A stretch of DNA of 64,000 nucleotides, taken from assembly GCA_900541015.1 (NCBI GenBank), contig UQIB01000001.1, positions 87,776 through 151,775 of the forward strand, given 5' to 3'. This document shows, one piece after another, positions 58,141 to 64,000 of this stretch. Both the position numbers and the translations under genes were made by a program. The notes beneath the pieces were generated by a model. It ran no database searches and was not told where the DNA came from. It saw only the letters and a list, made by a program, of their open reading frames with translations. The DNA is from an uncultured Collinsella sp. GTDB lineage: Bacteria > Actinomycetota > Coriobacteriia > Coriobacteriales > Coriobacteriaceae. Every line of letters begins with the position of its first letter. The first letter of the stretch is position 1.

Positions 58141-58192
58141 CGGCATCGCAGGCAGCCGATCGAGGGCGCCCGGAAATGAGCGGTACACCTGT

Positions 58193-59350
58193 CTAACGAC
58201 CGATTTCCAGCCAGTTGCATAGTACGTTGGCTCGTAGCTCCATTTCCGTCGTCTTTTGCGCCTTAGTTTTGCACCTATAGCGCAATTCCAAGCGCGAACA
58301 AAGACTTCGCACGATCGCATCAAGCTGCTCCGCATCGTTAAGCATGTCGTGCGTAACCAGAAAGACGTCATACCCCATACTTTGCAGCGCCGTCATGCGT
58401 TTGGCATCGTGGTCGAGCACGGCGCCTGATCCGTGGATAACCTCTCCCTGAATCTCCACGATGCCTGCTTTCATAATGGTTGGATTTACGATCACGATAT
58501 CCCCGTAGCAGTCTCTTTGCCCTGCAATGCTCTGCGCCAGTGCGGTAAGCGGCGTAAGGTCGTTAATATAAATGTTTCGAAAGCCGGCACCGCCGCGAGA
58601 GCGAGGAAGCGATAGCAATAAAATTCCTGCAACTTCAAGCGGAGAAGCTGCTATACCTGTCACCAACTGCGCGGCGTTGTAAAACTTCGTACCCCACTTT
58701 CGTCTTTTCAACTTACTGGCGTACTCATGAAGCTCGTGTAATTCGATGAGCGGCTTCCTCATCCAGAGCGAAGTGCCCTTTAGCCTTGTGACCTCCTTCG
58801 TATTCTTTTTTCCGTTGCGCCCCTTCGTATTTACCTGTTCTTTGACTTTTATGCGCGCATAAACGCGTTTCCATTGTGGTTCGTCTTGGCTTTCATCGAG
58901 GTCAAAGAGGGATTCGGTGGTTGCATTCTCGGTAGCGTCATTGGCTTTGTCTAGTTCCGCTTCTGCTGCTGCGGTGGGCTCAAAGACTGAGAACCATCCG
59001 CAAAACTCGTACATGGCAAGGACAAGATCGGTTGGAGACACAAAGCGCGCCATGGTGAATAGCGTCGCAAGTGGATTGGTAACCCTAAAGCTCATCGCGG
59101 TTTCCAGTGTGCTGTCCACCCCCGAAGCATCATCACAGTGGATTGTTGTCCGTAATCCCGAATGGTAGTTAACGCCACCGGGCATTGTTGTGGTAATAAT
59201 CGGAGTTTTGAGGACGTCGACTACAAAGGGCGATTGAGATAGGGCTCGCCAGCCGTCTTCTGGGCTTGGCAGTCTTGGGTAGAGGTCGCGGACCTGCGGT
59301 GGGCAGCGCCAGTAGCGAAATGCGGTGTTTGCGCAGACGATCTCATCCAT
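58193..59350 (-). CDS. Hypothetical protein with Vsr/DUF559-like C-terminal domain
   Basis: The 385-residue product was not recognised as a whole. An N-terminal part (residues 1-130) contains SPFVVDVLKTPIITTTMPGG and a TLETAMSFRVTNPLATLFTM stretch reminiscent of AbiEi-type proteins. A charged middle segment follows. The C-terminal part GIVEIQGEVIHG, then LDHDAKRMTALQSMGYDVFL, fits the spacing of Vsr/DUF559 restriction-endonuclease-like domains (E-x-G, D-x2-R, L-x3-G). ATG 59350 follows AGGGGAGG at good distance. Base composition is less GC-rich than the core genes, suggesting transfer. A nuclease or defence role is inference. Confidence 0.7.
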   Translation of the reverse strand: MDEIVCANTAFRYWRCPPQVRDLYPRLPSPEDGWRALSQSPFVVDVLKTPIITTTMPGGVNYHSGLRTTIHCDDASGVDSTLETAMSFRVTNPLATLFTMARFVSPTDLVLAMYEFCGWFSVFEPTAAAEAELDKANDATENATTESLFDLDESQDEPQWKRVYARIKVKEQVNTKGRNGKKNTKEVTRLKGTSLWMRKPLIELHELHEYASKLKRRKWGTKFYNAAQLVTGIAASPLEVAGILLLSLPRSRGGAGFRNIYINDLTPLTALAQSIAGQRDCYGDIVIVNPTIMKAGIVEIQGEVIHGSGAVLDHDAKRMTALQSMGYDVFLVTHDMLNDAEQLDAIVRSLCSRLELRYRCKTKAQKTTEMELRANVLCNWLEIGR

Positions 59351-59609
59351 ATGGGCCTCCCCTAGCTTTGGCTGCGTGCCGTTATGTTTGCAGGTAGACC
59401 GATTATCAATGGTGGCATCATGCCGGTAAGTACCGGAAGCTTACCAAATGCCGACAAATAGCTTGACGCATTTCGCCTAAAGATCGCCGTGTGGCACAAA
59501 TCTGCTGGCAGGCGTTCTGGGGCCGTGGTCCCTATCTCCACATTTGTGCGTGAATCCCATGGCAAATTCAATGAAAGATCGCATGAGCTTTATGCAAAAC
59601 GCGCGATGA

Positions 59610-59705
59610 CGTCAGTTCAGGAGAAATCAGCTAGAACCGCGTTTAAATTATCGATTCGATTTTGTTGTCAGATTTGGTGTCAAGCTTGGTGTCAAAAAGA
59701 AAAAG
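59610..59705 (+). pseudogene. Possible vestigial tyrosine-integrase tail with 12-bp tandem repeats
   Basis: After a stop at 59607-59609, one frame reads FGVKLGVKKKK at 59673-59705. This resembles the FGVKxGVK tail seen at the C-terminus of many phage and ICE integrases. The underlying DNA is a triple repeat of TTGKTGTCA starting at 59662, 59674 and 59686. It lies 3' of tRNA-Val, converging on it, which is where an integrase gene of a tRNA-inserted element would end. Nothing else of the enzyme remains, so the match is weak. The rest of 59351-59609 shows no gene. Confidence 0.3.
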
Positions 59706-59729
59706 GTCAGAGGCTTAACACCTCTGACC
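59694..59729 (-). terminator. Terminator after tRNA-Val
   Basis: On the minus strand GGTCAGAGG (59729-59721) pairs with CCTCTGACC (59713-59705), followed by TTTTTCTTTTTG. Confidence 0.85.
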
Positions 59730-59740
59730 TTTGCTTTAGA

Positions 59741-59815
59741 TGGTGGGCGATACAAGATTCGAACTTGTGACCCCATCCGTGTGAAGGATATGCTCTACCC
59801 CTGAGCCAATCGCCC
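59741..59815 (-). tRNA. tRNA-Val (anticodon CAC)
   Basis: On the minus strand the 75-base gene starts GGGCGATTGGCTCAGGGGTA. It has anticodon stem TATCC/GGATG with loop TTCACAC (anticodon CAC), T arm ACAAGTTCGAATCTTGT, and 3' end ATCGCCCACCA with CCA encoded. It is followed by a terminator. An accessory region begins on its 5' side. Confidence 0.93.
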
Positions 59816-59838
59816 GTAGCCTTTCGGCAAAAGAGATA

Positions 59839-60153
59839 CTAACATAGCCGTGCGCGGTTTACCAAGAACTTTTTGCCTTCGATTTTAAATTCGTGCGCGT
59901 CAGCCGCGCCATGGCAAACGCCGTAACCACTAAAACCGCAGCTCAACGCTGCTTTACAGCTTGAACCACGACGTCTCGGGGTGGCAGCTTCGTCGATCAA
60001 GACGATGCTGTCCAGATCATCGGGTAAAGTACGGGGTGCTTTCGGCACGATAGGGTCGGTTGCATCTGCTGTACAGTTGTCAAAAGTCATGCTTTCAGGA
60101 TAATTTCTGCAACAACTATCAGGGCATGTCGTTGCATTTAACGTTTTAATCAC
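59839..60153 (-). CDS. Cys-rich small hypothetical protein (uncertain)
   Basis: A GTG at 60153 with AAAGGA six bases upstream opens a 104-residue frame with seven cysteines (CPDSCCRNYP, DNCTAD, CKAALSC, GVCHGAAD and a terminal Cys). No signal peptide or known family was seen. The good ribosome binding site favours a gene; the lack of similarity and of neighbours reading through it argues against one. Confidence 0.35.
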   Translation of the reverse strand: MIKTLNATTCPDSCCRNYPESMTFDNCTADATDPIVPKAPRTLPDDLDSIVLIDEAATPRRRGSSCKAALSCGFSGYGVCHGAADAHEFKIEGKKFLVNRARLC

Positions 60154-60233
60154 GCCGTCCTTTTGCTGACTGAATCCGAGCGTTTAACCCGGGCATTTCG
60201 ACCATGCAATCTAAATTGATATTCTTGAGGCAA

Positions 60234-60548
60234 TCAATCATCGCTGTCCAAGCGTCTAGATGCCAGGTCGAAAACCTTGCCCTTGTCCCTTGCACCTATT
60301 GCGATGATTTGAACTACTTCGACGTGCCCATCGCGGATGCGATAAATTACGCGAATGCCATCAGTACGAAACTTAAGTTCCCTACAACCTGCAAGAAGAC
60401 CCGAAAGTGGCTTGCCAATTTTATCGGCCCGAAGTGCAAGACGCGCAATACCTTTGTCCACCATAGCGCGAACCGAGCCATCGAGTGACAGATACTCCTT
60501 CTCGGCAGTCTTGTCGTAAAACTCAACCTTAAACCTAGCCACGCTCAC
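60234..60548 (-). CDS. RelE/ParE-family toxin
   Basis: The 104-residue protein has the compact RelE fold pattern: FKVEFYDKTAEKEY at the start, ARLALRADKIGKPLSG, a CRELKFRTDGIRVIYRIRDG core and VQIIAIGARDKGKVFDLASR at the end. RelE-like toxins cleave mRNA on the ribosome, or in ParE's case poison gyrase; the target here is not decidable. The start GTG overlaps the antitoxin stop (GTGA), the typical coupling of antitoxin then toxin. Confidence 0.88.
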   Translation of the reverse strand: MSVARFKVEFYDKTAEKEYLSLDGSVRAMVDKGIARLALRADKIGKPLSGLLAGCRELKFRTDGIRVIYRIRDGHVEVVQIIAIGARDKGKVFDLASRRLDSDD

Positions 60549-60913
60549 TCGAACAGCTCCTCGTCGGAAATGGGATCGGTCGCCTCTGCTTCCAGCATGG
60601 CCTCGAACCTCTCACGTCCCACGGTATCGGAGAACGGAATGCCCTTGCGATTCGAATCAGTGTCGCCCTGCGCGAGCCTTGCAGCGGCTATAGCGTGCAG
60701 GCGCTCCTCTCGGAGCTGTTCGAGTTCGACCGCCATCGCTTCGAACTCGTCGAAGCCAACGATAACAGTATCGATGCCATCGTTCCTGTCTGAGACAAAT
60801 TGCGGCTCCCTTCGAGCGCGACGTCTCGCTTCGCCAAAATTTTTGCTTGCCTGCGTCGAAGTCAGCACCTGTTCGCGTCCGAAAACAAGTTTATTGTCTA
60901 TCACGGCAACCAT
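60545..60913 (-). CDS. Phd/YefM-family antitoxin
   Basis: The 122 residues have an N-terminal Phd/YefM DNA-binding fold (REQVLTSTQASKNFGEARRR; DTVIVGFDEFEAMAVELEQL). A toxin-neutralising acidic tail ends DPISDEELFE. It precedes and overlaps its toxin gene. GGAGG lies six bases from the ATG. Two TACGTA palindromes upstream are candidate operators for autorepression. Confidence 0.87.
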   Translation of the reverse strand: MVAVIDNKLVFGREQVLTSTQASKNFGEARRRARREPQFVSDRNDGIDTVIVGFDEFEAMAVELEQLREERLHAIAAARLAQGDTDSNRKGIPFSDTVGRERFEAMLEAEATDPISDEELFE

Positions 60914-60939
60914 AGCAACCTCCTATAAAATCTGTCTCT

Positions 60940-60970
60940 AATACGTATTTTAGACCCATTTAAATACGTA
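60940..60970. promoter_or_regulatory. Paired TACGTA operator candidate upstream of the Phd/YefM antitoxin
   Basis: AATACGTATT (60940-60949) is a perfect palindrome and a second TACGTA lies at 60965-60970, centres 23 bp apart. The pair sits where the antitoxin promoter should be. Antitoxins of this family repress their own operons through short palindromes. Confidence 0.5.
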
Positions 60971-61170
60971 CGAAAAGGAAAGTTAAACAATATATTCTTA
61001 GTATTTAGTTTACTGATGAACAGGGTTTCGAATCGTACTCCAGAGTAACCGGGAGGAGCCTGGTAGTATATGACCACACGCAGGATCTACTGGCGAGTAA
61101 CAAGATTGAACAAATTGGATGCCATTAGGTTGAATTCAGGATAGTTTTGGTAGTTTCGATATTAAGGGAG

Positions 61171-61470
61171 TTATCGGAACAGCTCATCATGGCTGCCAGT
61201 GCGTTCAAAGAAAGCTACCTCTTCGTTTGATGACCATATGACAAGCCAGTCGCCAGAGTTTGCTACGTGACATTCGTTTCGCCCTGCCCGGTTGCCGCTT
61301 AGCCGGTGCATATTATGACGTCGCTTTAATATGTCCATTGACTCAGGTGTATTCTGTAGGACCAGGTCAATTAGCTTTTGAAGCTCAGATAAATCCCATT
61401 TACGGCGTTTTGCCTTTTTCTTTAAATCGCGGGAGAAGGCTGCAGAGAACTCTGCGGTTAACGTGCTCAC
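61171..61470 (-). CDS. YafQ-family mRNA interferase toxin
   Basis: The 99 residues match YafQ: FSRDLKKKAKRRKWDLSELQ near the start, MHRLSGNRAGRNECHVANSG with the conserved His, DWLVIWSSNEE and ERTGSHDELF at the end. YafQ cleaves mRNA on the ribosome at in-frame lysine codons in E. coli. The GTG start overlaps the DinJ stop (GTGA), the same layout as the neighbouring RelE module. Confidence 0.92.
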   Translation of the reverse strand: MSTLTAEFSAAFSRDLKKKAKRRKWDLSELQKLIDLVLQNTPESMDILKRRHNMHRLSGNRAGRNECHVANSGDWLVIWSSNEEVAFFERTGSHDELFR

Positions 61471-61742
61471 TGTGCCATCGCCGCAGCGATCAGATCGGCG
61501 CCATTGTCAAACCGTCCTTTTTTGCCGGATGCAAGAAAAGCGTCCCCCTCGCGAATGGCCTCAAGGCTTTCGGCATTGGGCTCCTCAGGGGCAAAAGTCA
61601 ACGGGATGCGATGGGTGTTGACCATTTGCTTGAAGAACGCGCGCGTCACGGATGACAAATCAAGTCCATAGTAGTCAGCCACTTCCGCCGCCTCGCGTTT
61701 GAGGTCGTCGTCAACCCTGATGGTTAATGTTGAGCTTGCCAT
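61467..61742 (-). CDS. DinJ/RelB-family antitoxin
   Basis: The 91 residues have a ribbon-helix-helix start (STLTIRVDDDLKREAAEVAD; YYGLDLSSVTRAFFKQMVN) and RIPLTFAPEEPN typical of DinJ, with a C-terminal toxin-binding part. ATG 61742 follows GGAAGG; an in-frame TTG at 61757 precedes that site. It neutralises the YafQ toxin encoded immediately downstream and should repress the operon. No clear operator was picked out of the AT-rich 61743-61830. Confidence 0.9.
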   Translation of the reverse strand: MASSTLTIRVDDDLKREAAEVADYYGLDLSSVTRAFFKQMVNTHRIPLTFAPEEPNAESLEAIREGDAFLASGKKGRFDNGADLIAAAMAQ

Positions 61743-61864
61743 TTTTAGACCTTCCAATAGCGTAAGTGCAACCTAAGTATAGCGCACATACAATTGCAGT
61801 TTATGTAATTACAATCAATTAACTAAGCGTTTTAGTGGTTGGCACGTCATGCATTGTATGCACG

Positions 61865-61898
61865 AAAAAGGCAACGCTCCCTTTCCGAAAGCGTTGTC
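61865..61898 (-). terminator. Terminator after the LPXTG gene
   Basis: On the minus strand GACAACGCT (61898-61890) pairs with AGCGTTGCC (61878-61870) with one mismatch, followed by TTTTT. Confidence 0.65.
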
Positions 61899-61950
61899 TT
61901 TAACGCCCCCCACAGAGCACTTGCGTCGCAGTCAGGTATGTCATGCTGCC

Positions 61951-63057
61951 CTAGCAGCGACATGCGGCGCCTAGAAGCGTCGTTCCCAGCAGGAAAAGCG
62001 CTACGGATGCCGCGATCCAGTTGTTGTCGCCAGTCCTGGGGAGTGTCGCTGCGGTCGCGCTGGTGGCTTTAGGCTTGGAGGACGTAGACACTGTAGTCTT
62101 GGTCACCGTCGTCTTGGTCGTAATGATTGTCTTGGGTGTCGTAGCTGCAGGCTTCAGCGCAGGATCCGTCGTCGATCCCGAACCAGCTTTTCCTGCAGCA
62201 GGACCGGCACCGCCATCAGGCTCACCCGTCCCATCGCCTGATACCTCGCACCCGTCGGTCTCCCCCGCCGGAGGCGTGGCGCCCTCGGGCTCAACCACCA
62301 CATGCGGTGCCACCGCACCGGCGGCATTCACCACACCACTAGCACCAAAGGTACCGCCAGCAGGCGTCACAAACCGTGCGGACACAAGCGACCCGCCCGT
62401 GCACGCTACGCCGCTATCGGCACCGGTCGCATCGAGCCACGAGGCGTCGACGGAAAGCCGACAGCCCGCCGCGCCATCGCCTAGGCCAGCATCCTGCAGA
62501 TACACGCCGTAGGCGCGCACGCCCGCTCCGGACCCGGCGCCCGCAGCAACGACGCGCCCGCCGCCGCGCACGGCCATGTCGCCAGCGATCACGCCGGCGA
62601 CCGCCTCGTCCGTAATATTGGCCCCGTCTGCCCGGGCATCGACGGTGCATCCGTCCACCACGAGCGCCTGCGAAACGTGGATCCCGCACTGCGAGCCCGT
62701 CGCCGTCAGGGTCCCGGTGCCGCGAAGCGTCAGGCTGCCCCACACCTCCATGCCGCACAGCGTGATGTCCGCATCGGGCGCATGCGACTCCGTCACGGAG
62801 TTCTGCCCGGCAAGCGTCAGCACCAGGTCGCCGTCGGCGCCGATGGCCTCGCCCGCGTAGCCGTTGAGCTCCAGATGGTCGGCATCGGTCCAGGCCCAGC
62901 CGGGGCCCGACACGCCCGGCTCGTAGTATGTCGCGCCCGCGATGATGAGGCTCTCCGCGCCCGCAGCATAAGAAGGCCCGCCCAGCAAAACGCATAGGCA
63001 GGCCATGGCAACAATCGCAATGTAATGACGGCTGGTGTAGGACTCGGCAGCAAACAT
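61951..63057 (-). CDS. LPXTG-anchored surface protein with carbohydrate-binding-like repeats
   Basis: The 368 residues start with a signal peptide (YIAIVAMACLCVLLGGPSYA). A beta-helix-like, Gly/Ala/Asp-rich region follows (residues 45-240, for example LTLRGTGTLTATGSQCGIHV) that resembles the DUF4353 carbohydrate-binding type. Then come a Pro/Gly/Thr linker and a sortase signal LPRTG, a hydrophobic stretch and the end CRC. The final positive charge is minimal. I chose ATG 63057 with GGAGCGGG upstream; a GTG at 63096 is possible. No sortase gene is in the window. Ligand unknown. Confidence 0.8.
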   Translation of the reverse strand: MFAAESYTSRHYIAIVAMACLCVLLGGPSYAAGAESLIIAGATYYEPGVSGPGWAWTDADHLELNGYAGEAIGADGDLVLTLAGQNSVTESHAPDADITLCGMEVWGSLTLRGTGTLTATGSQCGIHVSQALVVDGCTVDARADGANITDEAVAGVIAGDMAVRGGGRVVAAGAGSGAGVRAYGVYLQDAGLGDGAAGCRLSVDASWLDATGADSGVACTGGSLVSARFVTPAGGTFGASGVVNAAGAVAPHVVVEPEGATPPAGETDGCEVSGDGTGEPDGGAGPAAGKAGSGSTTDPALKPAATTPKTIITTKTTVTKTTVSTSSKPKATSATAATLPRTGDNNWIAASVALFLLGTTLLGAACRC

Positions 63058-63275
63058 ACCCGCTCCGATCTTCGCGGGAGCCAATAGAATGTGCACCAGA
63101 AAATGCCCTGGTAGCAGCAGCTATTAGTTTAGCGAGATCGGGCGAGGGGCAAACGAATTACCTGTAAACGAACCCGGAAATTAGGCGTAAATCGTTTTGC
63201 CAGTCGGTGAAAGGAGGGGCCGAGCCCGGCATGGGGTCGCAGGCTACCAAGGGTACAGCGCCAGCCAACGACGCA

Positions 63276-63644
63276 TTAGCTCTGACGCTCCTTAAAGATT
63301 CGCAAAGCTTTCTCTAGCTCGGGAATGTCATCGACGATTACTTTCCAAGCTAGAGATCGATCAACCTCTCGATAACCGTGCGCTACGAAGTTGCGAAAAC
63401 CCCTAATATCATTCCAGGGATACTCCGGAAAAGCTGATTGGACTTCTTCAGAAAGATGGAATGCATCCTCAGCGATTCTGTAAACAGGGCTCATGATTGC
63501 GTCGTAGGCAAGTTCGCCTTCCTCGCTTCTATCGCAAACGAAGGAACTCTCCGTAGAGCCAAAATGGTCGATACGTTTAGTCAGCGTCTCGCAATCAGAC
63601 AGAATGACATCGATGAGCTCAGCGTCTCGCTTACGCCGCTTCAT
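63276..63644 (-). CDS. HepT-like HEPN ribonuclease toxin
   Basis: The 122 residues form a helical HEPN (DUF86) protein with the catalytic RX4HXY motif in RNFVAHGYREVDRSLAW. HepT toxins cleave RNA and are silenced when their MntA partner adenylylates the tyrosine of that motif. I chose ATG 63644, which overlaps the MntA stop by 14 bases and has GAGGTG upstream; a longer frame to 63668 lies within mntA. The order nucleotidyltransferase then HEPN is standard. Confidence 0.88.
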   Translation of the reverse strand: MKRRKRDAELIDVILSDCETLTKRIDHFGSTESSFVCDRSEEGELAYDAIMSPVYRIAEDAFHLSEEVQSAFPEYPWNDIRGFRNFVAHGYREVDRSLAWKVIVDDIPELEKALRIFKERQS

Positions 63645-63933
63645 AAAGACGCACCTCATCCTGTTCAATGTTTTTGCGGAAAGCCGGGCGCATGTGCTCA
63701 GGCGGATTAGTCACAATCTCAACCTCTCGCCCGAGCTCCTCTTCAAGTTCAAGGGAGATTTCGTATAACGTGCCAAACGTCATGCTGTCTCCGCAAACGA
63801 GGCGCAAATCGATATCACTATCTGGCGTCTGCTCGCCGCGGGCAAAAGAACCAAAAAGATACGCTTCGCGGACATCGTAGCGAGACAGTACGCGAGAAAC
63901 AGCGGCAGATATGTCGACAAAAGGGTGACGCAT
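63631..63933 (-). CDS. MntA-like nucleotidyltransferase antitoxin
   Basis: The 100 residues are a minimal nucleotidyltransferase with the GSX10DXD signature in YLFGSFARGEQTPDSDIDLR. A third acidic residue is in REVEIVTNP. It should modify and inactivate the HepT-like toxin encoded downstream. The ribosome binding site (GAAAG) is modest. The last 67 bases of the window upstream of it hold no further complete gene. Confidence 0.88.
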   Translation of the reverse strand: MRHPFVDISAAVSRVLSRYDVREAYLFGSFARGEQTPDSDIDLRLVCGDSMTFGTLYEISLELEEELGREVEIVTNPPEHMRPAFRKNIEQDEVRLYEAA

Positions 63934-64000
63934 AATTTCTTTCGCAAATTGACAACCGCATAGCGGAACACGGCCCGCGCCCCGTCATATGATTTCTAGC

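Noticed and set aside
57760..58220. Open frames through the GC-rich block and repeat C on both strands
   Set aside because: They exist only because of extreme GC content and end in the palindrome; Arg/Pro/Gly-rich products look artefactual.
59362..59571. 69-residue minus-strand frame between the Vsr/DUF559-like gene and tRNA-Val
   Set aside because: No ribosome binding site, no family, and the sequence is in a gap with repeats.
60204..60488. Plus-strand frame opposite the RelE-like toxin
   Set aside because: Antisense to a confident toxin gene; no own features.

Overview
This 64 kb window is a chromosomal segment of a high-GC Gram-positive bacterium, most likely a member of the Coriobacteriia (Collinsella or a close relative). 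The evidence is high GC coding sequence with frequent GTG/TTG starts, the conserved runs dnaJ-mtaB-phoH-ybeY-dgkA-era-recO, rnj-ftsK-rodZ-like-yajQ-rimO-pgsA-cinA-recA-recX-rny and lexA-nrdR-dut, a GarA/OdhI-like FHA protein next to an FtsR-like MerR regulator as in Actinobacteria, Gram-positive type SOS boxes (CGAAC-N4-GTTCG), and a SpoVS gene in a lineage not known to sporulate. The genus is inferred from family knowledge, not from a database match.

Layout. Bases 1-31.6 kb are mostly plus-strand core genes. They cover chaperones (two J-proteins), tRNA and ribosome modification (mtaB, rimO, miaB, miaA), ribosome maturation GTPases (era, hflX), RNA decay (ybeY, pnp, rnj, rny), DNA repair and SOS (recO, recA, recX, lexA), chromosome segregation and division (ftsK, the RodZ-like protein, and a LysM protein diverging from lexA like Bacillus yneA), and nucleotide metabolism (nrdR, dut). 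From 32 to 36 kb there is a glycolipid glycosyltransferase, thioredoxin reductase, a DUF1836 regulator and a DegV lipid-binding protein. From 36 to 57.6 kb almost everything is on the minus strand: an NlpC/P60 hydrolase, apt, the ftsR-FHA pair, a second CDP-alcohol phosphatidyltransferase, tRNA-Pro, and then a long, tightly packed run (scpA-scpB-rluB-cmk-plsC-ispH-DUF512-der-plsY-gpsA-rpe-cysteine desulfurase-NIF3-zinc ribbon-coaBC) with many 1-20 base overlaps. A site-2 protease, a small membrane protein, an ABC-F ATPase and tRNA-Ala lie upstream of it.

Bases 57.7-64 kb are accessory. They hold a very GC-rich palindromic stretch, a Vsr/DUF559-like protein, tRNA-Val with a possible integrase tail next to its 3' end, three toxin-antitoxin modules (RelE/Phd, YafQ/DinJ, HepT/MntA) and an LPXTG surface protein.

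The most unusual signal is a set of large nested inverted repeats in intergenic DNA: two copies between pnp and rnj, two between dut and the glycosyltransferase, and single elements at 58 kb and 40.2 kb. In the two duplicated families the inner core is conserved between copies. The 29-40 base outer arms differ between copies but are perfectly or almost perfectly complementary within each copy. Other unusual signals are three SOS boxes spaced exactly 28 bp apart between lexA and the LysM gene, a helically phased TTGGTC array upstream of recA, and a hairpin that buries the nrdR start codon.
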